Below are positions 21,601 through 33,400 of a DNA stretch of 64,000 nucleotides, piece after piece (the stretch's first letter is position 1; each line of letters begins with the position of its first letter). The stretch comes from Enchytraeus crypticus (taxonomy: Eukaryota > Annelida > Clitellata > Enchytraeida > Enchytraeidae), in the NCBI GenBank assembly GCA_905160935.1, contig CAJHZI010000498.1:310001-374000 (forward strand). The letters run 5' to 3'. Below the pieces are notes generated by a model, which had not been told where the DNA came from, did no database searches, and worked only from the letters and a program-made list of their open reading frames with translations. A program made the position numbers and the translations under genes.

Positions 21601-24040
21601 ATATATTATAGTAGTTTATAACACATCATGTTGTTAAGTTCAGTATTTGTTTACTTCTTTAGAAATTTATTATATAGCTATTCTGTTATCAAATGATGCT
21701 GTATCATATATCCTGTAGCTTCATTTTAAAGAAAGCAAAAGTTAGGTATTTTTATTTATTGGTTACTATCTTTTTGATAAATACTATTTAAACCGATTTT
21801 TTGTTTCTAAGTATTGATACAGGTAAGCTTAATACCATGCATAATAAATTATAGTATATATAAATAAATTAAAGAAATAGATTTTAAAAATTAATAAATT
21901 AAATAAATAAATTTGGTAAGTATTGTATTTTTTGCAATAAATTTTGTTTAGCTATTCTTTTTTCTAGTATTTCTAATTAATTGCACTATTCTTTATTTGA
22001 TTACGAGTTTTGTGTAGCAAATAACTATTCAGTATCATACAATTACATTTATTAGCCTTATAACTGAAGACCTACATAGTTTTTGTTTGCTTGATTGACA
22101 TAGGAATTACAATTCACTGTTTGACCAATCGAAAATGTCTTCGAATCAGGTAATTGCAACTAAAAAATCTGAATTATGCTGTTAGTACACAAATATTTAA
22201 CAATGGTTTTAAACTCTGGGTTAGCTCTTGCTTTGTAAAATATTGACATTCTCGTCTTAAGAATTCTATTTAATTGATCTTTAACACTAGTCTTTTTGCA
22301 ATTGTTCAGCAAAATGGCAGATCCAAGGCACATATCGGTACTCATAGAAGCACACTACAGACCTTCAAATTTCTACGAAGAATAGGCCTTCCCAAACTAT
22401 GCTGCTTACAATAATGCTGCATATAGCTTGTGAGAAGATAGCCTGATACAGTTTCCCTGGTCATCCTTTGTCTTCTGGAATGCCGTTGAGTTATTGCAGA
22501 CTGGCAGTCTGGTGATAAATCTATTATATTTCATTTCTATCTGTAAACATCTCTATCTATAAATATCTATAAACATTTCATTTCTATGCTGATGATACTC
22601 AGCTGTACATCTCATTTTCTAGTTCAGATTCTGACTTGAAATTGTAACACCTTTCTTCTGTTCTTGACAAAGTGTATTCATGGTTTTGCAGTAATCGTCT
22701 TTCTGTCAACCCCTCTAAAACCGAATATCTTTTAATCGGCACTCCCCAGCAAAGAACCAAAATTGCCAATTCCTCCATCTATTTTCAAAATCTTGCTCTC
22801 ACTCCTACTCCCAAAGCTAAAAATTTTGGTGTCATGTTTGATGAAAATCTTGATTTTAAATCTCATATCTAATCTGTCTGTCGTTCATCTTTCTTCCAGA
22901 TTCGTCAAATCAGACAGATACGGTCATCTCTTGATAAAAATTCATCCATAATTCTTGCCAACTCAATAGTTCATTCTAAACTTGACTACTGCAGCTCATT
23001 GCTATATAGTTTACCTTCTTCTTCTCTCATGCGTTTGCAATGCGTTCAAAATACTCTAGCACGTGTTGTCTGTCGATCCTCGAGGCTTCAGGCCACCTCT
23101 AGTTCCCTGCTTAATAACCTTCATTGGCTTCCTGTAGTTCAAAGAATTAAGTATAAAATTGCTCTTTTAACTTTCAAAACACTCCTTTTTGGTAAACCTT
23201 CTTACCTTTCTGATCTCCTAATCCAATATCAACCTTTTCGTAAGCTTCGTTCTTCTGATACCAAACTGCTCAAAATTCCTAATATTCTCACGTCGTTAGG
23301 TAGACGTTCATTTTCTTTCTCCGCTCCTACTGTTTGGAACTCTCTGCCTCCTGATCTTCGCTCATGTTCTACTACTTCCACTTTCCGTTGTAAGTTGAAA
23401 ACACATCTCTTCCCACCATAGATTTTATTTCATCTTGCCTGACTGTTTTTTTTATCACCGGACCGGCACTGTTTAGGATCTTTTATTTCTCTTCAGCACG
23501 TGATTTTTCAGATCGTTTGCGGTGAATCGATTTGTAGTGACATGTGATGGGGGGACGTCCCTGACATCATCCTTGTATGAGGAAACGGACGTTAAACCTT
23601 TATTATTATTATTATTATTATTAAATCATTGCAGAATGGCTGCCTGGTGATATATCATTGCAGACTGGCTGTCTGATGATATATCATTGCAGAATGGCTG
23701 TCTGATGATATATCATTTCAGACTGGCTGTCTGATGATATATCATTTCAGACTGGCTGTCTGATGATAAATGATTAGTGTTCAGAATAGCGTATTGCCAG
23801 AACAAGAATGGTGCGTTCTCCTAAATTAACACATACCCACTCTGATGCTGTATTAAGGACTGGTCAAATCGAAACGCTAACTAAATTCTCGTCTTTAACT
23901 GGAATTGTTAAATAATCGATGCAAAAATATTAAGTATTAAAAGTGCAAATAAAAAGCTCTTTATTTTAAGTTCTTGTCTAAATGAATTTCTTTATATGTT
24001 TTAGGATAATACCGGTTACGACTCTGATGACTTCATGTGA
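14428..24040 (+). CDS. CCDC25: CCDC25 orthologue (NFACT-R/DUF814 domain, C-terminal coiled coil), complete
   Basis: Nine coding exons join in phase: 14428-14452, 16903-16950, 17429-17468, 18828-18879, 20090-20165, 20515-20618, 21308-21510, 22104-22149 and 24005-24040. The total is 630 nt, or 209 residues plus TGA, against about 208 in human CCDC25. Conserved blocks are [71 protein letters not shown] and a charged Lys/Glu-rich coiled coil (residues about 116-182), ending in DSDDFM. The fold is the RNA-binding NFACT-R domain, shared with yeast Jlp2. In mammals CCDC25 has also been described as a plasma-membrane sensor of extracellular-trap DNA; whether that role applies here is unknown. The start has a purine at -3. 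Introns hold a hAT element (intron 1), a minisatellite (intron 3) and a truncated LINE (intron 8). Confidence 0.93.
14485..14620 (+). repeat. Dispersed repeat, copy 1 (CCDC25 intron 1)
   Basis: Shares gtctgtagtatct and gtgcaaggcacta...cttcctattcacagt with 18585-18725 in intron 3, same orientation. Not assignable to a known class by eye. Confidence 0.65.
14708..16305. mobile_element. hAT non-autonomous transposon in CCDC25 intron 1
   Basis: Ends CAGTGTTG...CAACACTG with a perfect 8-bp target duplication caaacggg (14700-14707 and 16306-16313). Subterminal regions are rich in AAAGTAC/GTACTTTT motifs in inverse orientation. The interior includes a (TA)n run at 15642-15693 and no transposase. Confidence 0.92.
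16383..16640 (+). mobile_element. tRNA-derived SINE, family A
   Basis: Starts gaatgtctcaatagcacaat with A-box-like tggttagagg, has B-box ggtttcgaatcccag, and ends at tagttgatcatttca followed by T/A-rich tail. The same element occurs at 33.9, 40.9 and 57.8 kb. Confidence 0.85.
16903..16950 (+). CDS. CCDC25: CCDC25 exon 2
   Basis: Acceptor ctgttttttcag, donor GAAA|gtaagt. It encodes [16 protein letters not shown], the first beta strands of the NFACT-R domain. Confidence 0.9.
17429..17468 (+). CDS. CCDC25: CCDC25 exon 3
   Basis: Acceptor ttgaacag, donor TG|gtgagt. It encodes [14 protein letters not shown] with the final Trp split across the intron. A minisatellite begins about 50 bp past the donor. 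Confidence 0.9.
17510..17935. repeat. Minisatellite in CCDC25 intron 3
   Basis: Reiterated gattaatcattggtggatta and atgggagtagtaatcatctg blocks arranged as a ~60-90 bp higher-order repeat, starting about 50 bp after the exon 3 donor. Confidence 0.85.
18585..18725 (+). repeat. Dispersed repeat, copy 2 (CCDC25 intron 3)
   Basis: Direct counterpart of 14485-14620: tctgtagtatctgcc, ggtgcaaggcactaac, ttcctattcacag. Roughly 80% alike by eye. Confidence 0.65.
18828..18879 (+). CDS. CCDC25: CCDC25 exon 4
   Basis: Acceptor tctctttag. It encodes [17 protein letters not shown], the most conserved segment of the family. The donor GAG|gttctg is non-optimal but in phase. Confidence 0.9.
19219..19352 (-). 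mobile_element. tRNA-derived SINE, family B
   Basis: Minus strand has gccagtggcgaagtcggtaa, then gggttcaaatcctgggctcg and the gttaacctta tail. It runs directly into hairpins built from its own first bases. Confidence 0.8.
19340..19455. repeat. Nested hairpins made from the SINE B head
   Basis: accgacttcgcc and ggcgaagtcggt alternate three times. The largest unit is a perfect 24-bp stem with a 3-base loop (tgtactatcattaccgactt...). The motif equals the A-box end of the adjoining SINE. Confidence 0.85.
20090..20165 (+). CDS. CCDC25: CCDC25 exon 5
   Basis: Acceptor gatgttacag, donor CAAG|gttata. It encodes [20 protein letters not shown] and then ANSIQG. Confidence 0.9.
20515..20618 (+). CDS. 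CCDC25: CCDC25 exon 6
   Basis: Acceptor cttgtag, donor CAG|gttgct. It encodes [20 protein letters not shown] and [14 protein letters not shown], the end of the NFACT-R domain. Confidence 0.92.
20633..20692 (-). mobile_element. 3' tip of L2-like LINE
   Basis: tttaatgtccgattcctcgcc..ggtaatgtcaggaatgt, the minus-strand 3' end of the same LINE, lying just inside CCDC25 intron 6. Confidence 0.5.
21308..21510 (+). CDS. CCDC25: CCDC25 exon 7 (coiled coil)
   Basis: Acceptor tgtgtag, donor CG|gtatgt. It encodes [20 protein letters not shown] and then about 45 mostly Lys/Arg/Glu residues, the charged helix that names the protein. Confidence 0.92.
22104..22149 (+). CDS. CCDC25: CCDC25 exon 8
   Basis: Acceptor gacatag, donor CAG|gtaatt. 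It encodes [15 protein letters not shown], matching the conserved YxSLxxxxxMSSNQ tail. Confidence 0.9.
22565..23630 (+). mobile_element. 5'-truncated L2/CR1-like LINE in CCDC25 intron 8
   Basis: Plus strand encodes [12 protein letters not shown] (reverse-transcriptase YADD), [16 protein letters not shown], then a 140-codon open stretch with [35 protein letters not shown] and [13 protein letters not shown], the usual C-terminus of this LINE group. A few stops break it. It ends in gaggaaacggacgttaaacc and a (TTA)n tail. Confidence 0.88.
23625..23770. repeat. 29-bp minisatellite, five copies
   Basis: Unit atcattgcagactggctgtc plus tgatgatat. It directly follows the LINE (TTA)n tail, so it may have grown from the insertion border. 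Confidence 0.85.
24005..24040 (+). CDS. CCDC25: CCDC25 exon 9 and stop
   Basis: Acceptor gttttag. It encodes [11 protein letters not shown] followed by TGA at 24038-24040, like the acidic DSDEFM end of vertebrate CCDC25. No clear AATAAA is seen in the next 300 bp. Confidence 0.9.
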   Translation, partial: DNTGYDSDDFM

Positions 24041-24369
24041 AAGCCTAACGGACATTAGAGTGTTAGACTGTGGTGGAATTTTTGTGTGTGCTGCATGTGG
24101 TGACAGATAATTTGCATATTTGATGGTCAGAACATAAACTACTTCTTCATTAATTCTGATTATTCAGACTTTCTTGTTTGAGTGAATATCCTGGCTTTGG
24201 TTTGGGTCTTTGATTTATATGTCTGGAGATGTATGCGGCTTATAGCGATGAGTTTATAGTTGAAATATCCACATTATGTAAGTGATGAGTTTAGAACTAC
24301 TATTTTGTTAATAATTTTTATTTGGTATACTTGACAATTTTTGAAACGTCAAAGGTAAATGTTCTACAG

Positions 24370-24890
24370 TCGTTAACTCTATCCTTTACAGCACATCCAA
24401 AATTCTCTTGCACTTGTTGTCTGTAAGTCCTATAGACTTCAGTCTCACTCTCTTTCTCTACTTTGCAGTCTTCACTCGCTCCCTGTTAATCAACGCATAA
24501 AATATAAAATAGCTCTGTTAAGTTTCAAAACTCTACGATTTGGCAAGCCTTCTTACTTATCTGAACTATCGCCCTTCACGTGCACTTCATTCCACTGATG
24601 CCAATCTTCTCTGTTAAAAATATACTCACATCATTGGACAGGCGCTCATTCTCTTATTAGGCACCCACCATATGACAGCTTTTCCTGCCATAAACATATT
24701 CTTTCTATCCTGACCATTTCTTGATCACCGGGTTGGCTTTCATTTTAGGACCTTACTTCTCAGCACATATCTTTTGCAGATTGGTCTGGGTGAATTGATC
24801 TATAGTGATGTATGCTGTGGGTGGGGACATCCCTGACATCATCCTTGGATAGAAAACAGACGTAATACCATTATTATTATTATCCTAGAA
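24370..24890 (+). mobile_element. L2-like LINE 3' fragment downstream of CCDC25
   Basis: Degenerate relative of the 22.6 kb copy: IQNSLALVVC-like start, [30 protein letters not shown], ending in gacatcatccttgg and a TTA tail. Frameshifted. Confidence 0.75.
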
Positions 24891-24894
24891 AATT

Positions 24895-27195
24895 CTGCTG
24901 CATAGTTTATTGTCACTATTCTACAGAATCTACATTATTCATTAAAATGCGAATCCATACATTCCTTGATAACTGACATGAGAAGAAAACTTTTCCTTCC
25001 TATGCATATTGCATTACAATGTAATTGGTAAGTTAGTAATTCAGTTATCACTAGGATATTACTATTAATTCTTCGAGTAAAAGTTTAGGGTTCCTTAAAG
25101 TTAATTTGATTATATACATGTAGAACTCATTATATTCTATCTCTCCCATATAACAACATTAACTTGCAATCATTTTTAAGTGCAGTGACAAAATTGCTGA
25201 TTTTATCAATTGTATTAAAAGTTTCATCTATTTACCATAGACATAGTTGTCATTTATAACTTCACAACCTTTGGAGCTGTGTTAAAGTAAAAAAATAGTA
25301 AAAGTTTCCATCTGTTTTGAATAACTGTCTGTGTTGTGTTATTTTATGAAATATCTATTACAATGGTAACTTAGGGTAGGACAATGCAACATATCATATG
25401 CTGTGCATTTGATTTTGAGTGTCAGATTATCTTCTGCGAGTTAGACCTCTGAACCTGCGATCACTATCAGATAATAATATGGATGTTAACAATCAGTATA
25501 ATATAATTAGCGTATCAGTTTAATGCTAGACCAATCGGGTATATGTCAGGTGTCTCGGTAGCTTACACTATATCCATCGATTCAGTTGTTCCATGAGTGT
25601 TGTACACTCATTTATATGCTGCACTAGTTGATCTTGCAACAATGAGATTGCTAGTTCAAATTTGAAAAAAAGTTGGTGCATTATCACATTTAAACTAATT
25701 TTTTTAAATTATAAAAAAATTACTAGGGATAATTAATTACTAAAACTCGCAATGCACAAATTTTATTTCATTAACACAGTATGGAGCATGTAACATATGT
25801 ATCAGTAATTCTTGCAAAATCGAAAAGCAAGAGCTGTACTACTTAGTTGGTAGGGAGGGCTACATTAATACTTAACCTAAGGAATACCTGCTGCTAGTTT
25901 AGTCTAATTAAACCATCGCATGGCAGTGAAATCGGTCAACAGATTAAATAGACAAACATTGAACTAAAGTTTTGTAGCACTAGCATAGAATCACTATTTC
26001 AACATAAACAGTTCAAAGATCAAGCAATAGCTAACGAGACCCATTGTATGGCAACATCAAAAATATATCAGCAAATATATAATATATGACAAAACATTAA
26101 CCAAAATAATACTGAGTAATAATATAAAGATAAACAATTACAGCTTCTATTGGCATCCAAATTATAACAATCAAATTATGAATAAGCACAATCAAAAGTA
26201 AAGTTTCACTAACAACATTGTATAGGTAGACATGATTATGCTTGAGCAGAAGAAATTGTTTAAATAACGTTTGCGTAAACAGCACTAATCCTCGTACTGC
26301 TTTATAAAACTATATACATGCATAGTAAATATTCTAAGAAACAAATTATTTAATCACCATATTACAAACCGGTCCATACAAAGAAGTTTGGAAAACATTC
26401 TGTAAAGTTCGATATAAGTTTAATGCGATATCATTGTCTTAACCGAGAGAAAACTAAAATCAAGGTTCGTTCATCATCGGTTCGCTTTTTTATAGATATC
26501 AGGTTCGTATGTATCATCAGATGGAATTTATTAATAATTCATACCCGGCGTTTTAACGAGTATGATGACGGCAATAATTAATTATTATATTGCGCAGTTG
26601 AGCTTCAATGAGTAACTGTAACTTAATATTTAAGATATGTCGTAAAATTCTAAAATCAACTCAACCATCATTGTCAATTAGGCCTATTAGTGTTTCACAA
26701 AAAAGTGAAAATAGTAAAATTAAGCGATATTCCGTATAGTTGCTACGATGCTTAAGTTGGTAGCACATGGATTTAATATCATTTCTATGTTCTGATACCT
26801 AGAAGGAATTCCAGAACTTACCCGTTATTGATGCAGCCATGAAGGCTCTTCTAAGGTATTACAGGCAACAAGATCTACAGCCAATAAATGCCCATTTTCG
26901 TTCTACACCTGACCATTAGATACGTTGCAATAGTTGAAAGTAAAAGCAGTGGCATATATACTAAATTTCATAGTCATAATTCAACCTCAAGCGCAAGATA
27001 AAGCAATTTAAAACTTTTTTTTAAATACAAAATCATTAAAAGGTATCATAGGACCCGACCTCTACAAAACATTCGATATCACAGATGGTTAATAGCAACT
27101 AACAAATTAACTTTAATAAGCTCATTCACCTACTTAAATCCACACAGCCGAATTATAGCAATTGCAATATTCATAGTCAGGAAATGACATGCTAG
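24895..27195. other. Intergenic between convergent CCDC25 and TTLL10
   Basis: A+T-rich, no open frame with similarity, no RNA gene or clear repeat. Presumably holds both genes' 3' ends; an ATTAAA on the minus strand near 27113-27118 could serve TTLL10. Confidence 0.45.
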
Positions 27196-27518
27196 TTAAG
27201 AGGCTCTAGAAACGTTACTGCTGCGTGACTTAGGAGGCTTTAACTTTTTTTCACTCGTCGCTTCCTCGACCTGCTGTCTATCTGTCGAATTCGATCCAGT
27301 TTGTTTGTCCGAGCTTTTTGCAGCGGGAGCTTTTCTTACTGTTTTGCCAGAACGCTTTTGTGTAGGTGTTCTTTTTGTTTGTGGCGGTTTGGTAGAGGCA
27401 GTTAAAGTCTTTCCAGGCTTTTGCTCCTCTTGAAATACAATCTCAAAATTCTTCCTCGAAGAGAGTGGAAGAAGAGGCTTACTTTTCCGGGCCTTCTCAA
27501 AGCATTCAATAGCAATAT
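27196..27518 (-). CDS. TTLL10: TTLL10 exon 9 and stop
   Basis: Acceptor ctgaaacag. Its first ~35 residues ([19 protein letters not shown] and the following [12 protein letters not shown]) match the end of the TTL fold. The remainder is a basic, Ser/Thr/Pro-rich tail. TAA is at 27196-27198. Confidence 0.85.
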
Positions 27519-30438
27519 CTGTTTCAGAATAAAAATTATAGACACTTTATATATTTGAGTAGCTGCAAGACTTAGCTATTATTAAATTTCTAAATAATTT
27601 ATACTTTCTATTAAATTTCTAATTAATTTAATATACTTCTTATAAGTTTAACGTCTGCTTGTGCAAACATGATTGTAGGCGTCTCTTCAGCACATATCAC
27701 TACCAATCAGTACGTTCAACTGATTTGTCGGAATATGTGCTGAAGACTATGATTAGATACTATGCGCTGCAGTAGTATGGATAAAAGAAACAGTTTCTAT
27801 TTGTAATTTAGCAGTGCAAAGATGCCAGTCCTATTAAAACGTGTGAAGCAGCATATAAAGTTATTGCGAGTATTCAGCCGTTCAATTGCTACATCTCGAA
27901 TTATTTGTCTAATGTCAATTTCTATTTTTTCCAAAGAATTAAAATATAAAAAAGGCAAAGTCTCCAATAGGGGATTGACTGATGCTGTGATGTGGGACAG
28001 AGGGGATTTGAGAAAGTCTATTCGTATCCCAATCCTCGTTGAACTGGGATTCAAGGGAAGATGATCATGATTAATTAAATTTCTATATAAAGGGTATACA
28101 CACATATAGGCCTATACATAAATATATACTTGTATATACATATAAATGCTATTCCTTAGAATATCATTGCATTGATTCGTGCTCGTATTCAAAAACAATC
28201 GAAGAACTTTCAAAGATTGGGATTTAAAATAAAACTTTGGGTTTATACTAGAAACATGATAATGTAAAGGCGAGTATTCTTACGCAGGCTCTCCTGCACA
28301 ACTCCTGGCACAACCTCCTTGAGGGCTGAACAGTTTGTGGCCAAGCACGGGTTTATGTTCACCTCTATCAGCCAAACCTGAAACATATTTATATTAATTA
28401 TAGATATATAACACTTTCATCATCACTTCCTTGCGTTCTGAAGACAACATAAGGCGACAACATTCCTCCATTCTTTTCTGTCTTTAACAACCCTCACAGC
28501 ATCTTCCCATGATTTGTTCAAAGTTTTCAAATCTTTGTTGACCGTGGTGAACCAAGTACTTCTAGGTCTTCTTCTTTTCCTTGACTTAGCTTCCAGTTCA
28601 TTGTAGTCCTTGCATATCTATCATCAGGCATTCTTAATACGTGACCCAAGAACCTTAATTTTCTTTCCGCAACTATTAAAAAAAGCTGGTAAAGCCAATG
28701 TTAACGTCAGTTTCCTCGCTTACGTCAGTTTCCTATTATACATGTATAACACTTTACAAATAAAAATATTCACGCAACCTTTCTATTTTGTAAAGTGAAA
28801 CATTTAACAAGGCAAGGCGATTTTTTTAATTCACTAACTGTCGTCTTCGATTTTCTACCAGTTGTTGAAGAGAAATTTGACAATAGTTATTGCTAATTTA
28901 TAATAATTATCACTATTAGTACGCCTTTCTATAATATTTTTGTGTAAACAGTAAAGCCAAAATTCTAAATAAAACTAAAATTTTGTCTACATAAACTAAT
29001 AACAAATTGACAAAAAGTAAAAATTATATAAAACTTATCTCTCACAGTGCACACACTATCTACTGGTAGGTCCAAGTTATATAAAGCCTCCACTTTTCTC
29101 TGTCTTCCATTTTCCTTTTCATGTCTACATACTAGATGAACTTTAAATCATCTAACGATAGTCATTCTAGTTGTTATATACCATTATTCTTGGGAGATTC
29201 TGCTTTGACAAGGTGGGCCCTCTATGCCTTCCTCAGCTTCGACTAACATTTACTGGGCAGAGGCGTCATTCCCTGAGAAAACTCTCCAGTTTATCCAATA
29301 AAACTTCATATATTATTATATCCTACTACTTTTTTACAAAATAAAAACACAAAATGTATTATTCATAAGCTATTAGCTATTAATAAATCTAATACGAATT
29401 CAAACCTTCATGTTTTCATCAATCATGAAATCTAGTCCATATAATTCGAAGTAACCAACTTTCCGCTCCAATTTGTGACGTACAGATTCAAATATATATC
29501 CCATAATCTCCTTCATTCTCTTCTGTAAATATTAAACAAATTCAACATAAAAACAAAAGAAAAGAGACGCTCTGGAAATGACCTGCCTTCTTTATTAAAC
29601 CCATCCAGCAACGACAAGCTTTGCGAGAGCTACACACTGAGCCTAGAATTAGTTGTTGAGTGGCTGTTCACTAACAGCAACAAGAAGCAACAGACGCCTA
29701 TTTCTCGTTTTAGGATTCTCTTGGTCGTATTTTCTCCACACAACTATGTCTATTGCTCGTTTTAGGATTCTCTTTGTCATTTTCTCCACACAACTATGTC
29801 TATTTCTCGTTTTAAGATTCTCTTGGTCGCATTTTCTCCATAAAATTATGTCTATTTCTCGTTTTAGGATTCTCTTTGTCATTTTCTCCACACAACTATG
29901 TCTATTTCTCGTTTTAGGATCCTCTTGGTCGTATTTTCTCCACAAAATTATGTCTATTTCTCGTTTTAGTATTATCTTTGTCATTTTCTCCACACAACTA
30001 TGTCTATTTCTCGTTTTAGGATCCTCTTGGTGGTATTTTCTCCATACAACTATTTCCTTCAGGCCATCTGTTCACATATATTCGTCCTATAATTCATCGG
30101 CGTTCAGTCTTTACTATGAAGGAATGGTCTTTACAGGTCAGTCTAGATAAATTTTAAACGACACAGAGACACAGAAGCGTTAAACAGTTTCATAAGTGAA
30201 TGACGATTATAAGAAATCAGTTTGCCGAAGAGTAGTAGTACGAGTCTTCTCTGAGAGTTTTTACATCTGGCTGTATAAAATTACGCGACTCCATCTATCC
30301 AGGTTTAAACCAAGGACTAAAGTGATCCCTTTATATGTTGATCACACGTTGATAATTGGCTATACTTTACACAATCGACTTATAGACAGATAAAAACTAT
30401 CTAGCAAAGTATTCTTAGTAAAGATAACAAGGTGAAAG

Positions 30439-30494
<56 letters not shown>

Positions 30495-33400
30495 AATATG
30501 TTAATATTAGATCCAACCACAGTAAATTCCATACAAAATGAAAACAAGCGCATGAATATAGTCAAATTGAATAGAAAGCAAAATAATGTACAATAAAATT
30601 TGAAAAAGAAAAATATAACATCAAGCAAACAAATTAAGCAGAGACAGAAACAATGGGCCATCAAATAGAACGAGAAGCGTTCTATCTGTTGAAAGGCCAG
30701 AGAGATATTTTGTTCAGAAATAGTTCGAGGTCACCATTTATGTGATTCTTGATCCTCTGAACTTATCTATTCCTTAGTGAAATAAGGTACCTCTGGTAGG
30801 AACTACTGAAATAGGAATGAGTAGTCCTGCTTTATAAAAATAGCCACTGTCTTGTTAATGCTATAATGTATAGTGCCCGAGCCACTCTAGAGCTGGCCAA
30901 CCATACGCTATAAGAGTAAGAAATTAAGAGGTGAGTAAGCATCAAACTGAGGAAAACGATGGGAACCACTTTAGAATCAATTTTTGCCTCAATAAAGGCT
31001 AAATTAAGTTTTGGATTTTGGTAGGCCTAAAGGCTTAACTTTCGTGATTTGATCAACTTCTTTGTAAAGACAGTGTTCTTGACGTCCCTGACATCATTCT
31101 TGTATGAGGAAACGGACGTTAAACCTTTATCATTATTATTATAATTATTATTAAAGTGTTCTTAGACAATTAAGTGTTCTTAGTGTTCAGTGTGTTCTTA
31201 AAGTGTTCTATTAGTGTTTAATAAGAGTTGTTAAAGTGTTCTTTGTCAACAGAGTGTTCTTAAGAGAGTCGTGACGGTAGACTGTGAGTAGGAATATTCA
31301 CCTTGGCTCTGCCACTTACAGAGAGAAAAAGCTATAAAGATATTATATAATCTTTATAGCTTTTTCTCTCTGCAAGTGGCAGAGCCAAGGTGAATATTCC
31401 TACTCACAGTCTACCTTCACGACTCTCTTAAGAACACTCTGTTGACAAAGAATAATAATAGATAATTAATATTTGCATAGTAACTGTCACTAAAAGAAGC
31501 AACATAGAGTTAGCTGAAGCGAGCTGTGGACACAGTAAATTTGAAATACTATCATATTTCTCTTATATCAAAGGATCAGCACATAAGCCTCAATATTAAA
31601 AATTAAATAAATACTATACTGAACTCAATAATAAAATAGGCCTCATAGAAATTACCACTAAATAGGAAAGAAGTCATTGCCTTTTAATTAAGACTTAAAG
31701 CCATAAAAGTAATATATACCCTATTAAAAGGACCAATCAGTGCTTAACAATACTTACAGGTAGGACATTCAATGCCCAATCCAGCTCCAAATTTTTGTTA
31801 GAGGCCAACTTATTGTTAACATAATCATTGAATTTAGCCATACTCCAAGCAGTTTCCTCTCTTAACTCAGCATACTTAGGATCCTTCTTTTGTATGAACT
31901 GAAACAATGTCATCTTAGAAGTAGAAAATGCGTATATTGCAGTGATATAACAGAATTAAATTAAAATTAGAATTATAAAAAGAGTTAAAATATTTACATA
32001 TGGACGGACCATTAAAGAAAACAGAAGGAAAAAAAAGATTGCACATAGAGGAAAAGGAATAAAGTAGGTGAAGAATGGAGTTTAGTTGATAAACATCGTT
32101 GAGAAAACTTTGGCTGGAACCAGCCATAGGATGGTCAGATAAAATAGTTGCAAATCTTTAACAATTTCATAAAAGGAATAAAGTTATTTTAGAAATGTAC
32201 TATTATGTATACATTTATTCTAACAAATAAATGCAGTAAAACCTAAACTTGATAGAAATTTAATAAAGAGACTAGGAACAAAATTTATTTTAAAATCTTT
32301 TATATAAATTATTACTTTAAAAAGCTATAAAGCTATTTGTAGCACTTTCTAAATGCTTTAACTTTCTGATTTATTGTTTTAACTTAGATTTTATAATCTA
32401 CCTGATTAGTCAGATGTGTTGTGATATTATCAGAATCAACGGTATACTCGTACATTGACAGACGCAAATAACCTTTATGATATAGCACAAGGTAGGGTGT
32501 AGTGCTCGAGATCAGCATGTAGCACCGTATATCAAACTTTCTATTATCCACCAGCAATGGATTACATATATACCTGAAATTTTTTTAATATACTCCAGAT
32601 CATACAAATATACATGTAGCTGATGAAAGCAAAGAAAAACCATATACAGACAACTTCTGGGCAATAAGAGCTTTAAGTTAAAGGGTACAATAAAGCTTGA
32701 TAGCTGCATAACCATTATGATGAAATTAAGCTCATGGATGATGAACACATATTGACTAAAGGTGACAGTAAACAGAATAATATAAACTAAACGTAGGACA
32801 TTGCTTTATACACACACAGTCATTATTTAGTCAAAACTCAAAGGCGCTGAATTATAATTATGATAATAAAAGCTAGTACTGTTAACTTTGTATGAATTAA
32901 ATCACATTCTCTCCCCCTCCCCAAATTCCTTTTCTTCTTAAGTCCTTTTCTTCTCATTGTGATGCAGACTCAGAGAGTATAATTGTTATTTGACTATTAC
33001 AGAAAGTTGCAGTACTATTTTATATATATTCAGAGTAATCTAGTTATGTATGTTAATACATCCAATAAAACATTGCAAATTTAATAAACACTCTTTCAAT
33101 TTGAGCCTATAATGAAATATTCTGAGAAGTTACCTTTGGATGATTCGATGGAGAGGCTTTTTCACAATAGTATTTATCTGATCGGATGACTCATTTTCTA
33201 ATGTAAATTCAAACTCCCGCAAGTTTCGTACTAGAAAAATTCCCCTTCCCTGATTTCTTCCTGTAGGTTTGCATATCCACACTTCATTATCTGCGTACAA
33301 AAGTTTCAAAATGTAAAATGAAAGTAAAAATAAAATTTTTTTTACATTACTTATTAAATAACTTTTAAAAATACTTTATACTACACTATATACTTAATAT

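Noticed and set aside
29649-30150. Opposed open frames of 165 and 114 codons
   Set aside because: Minisatellite with a dimer period divisible by three; no similarity on either strand.
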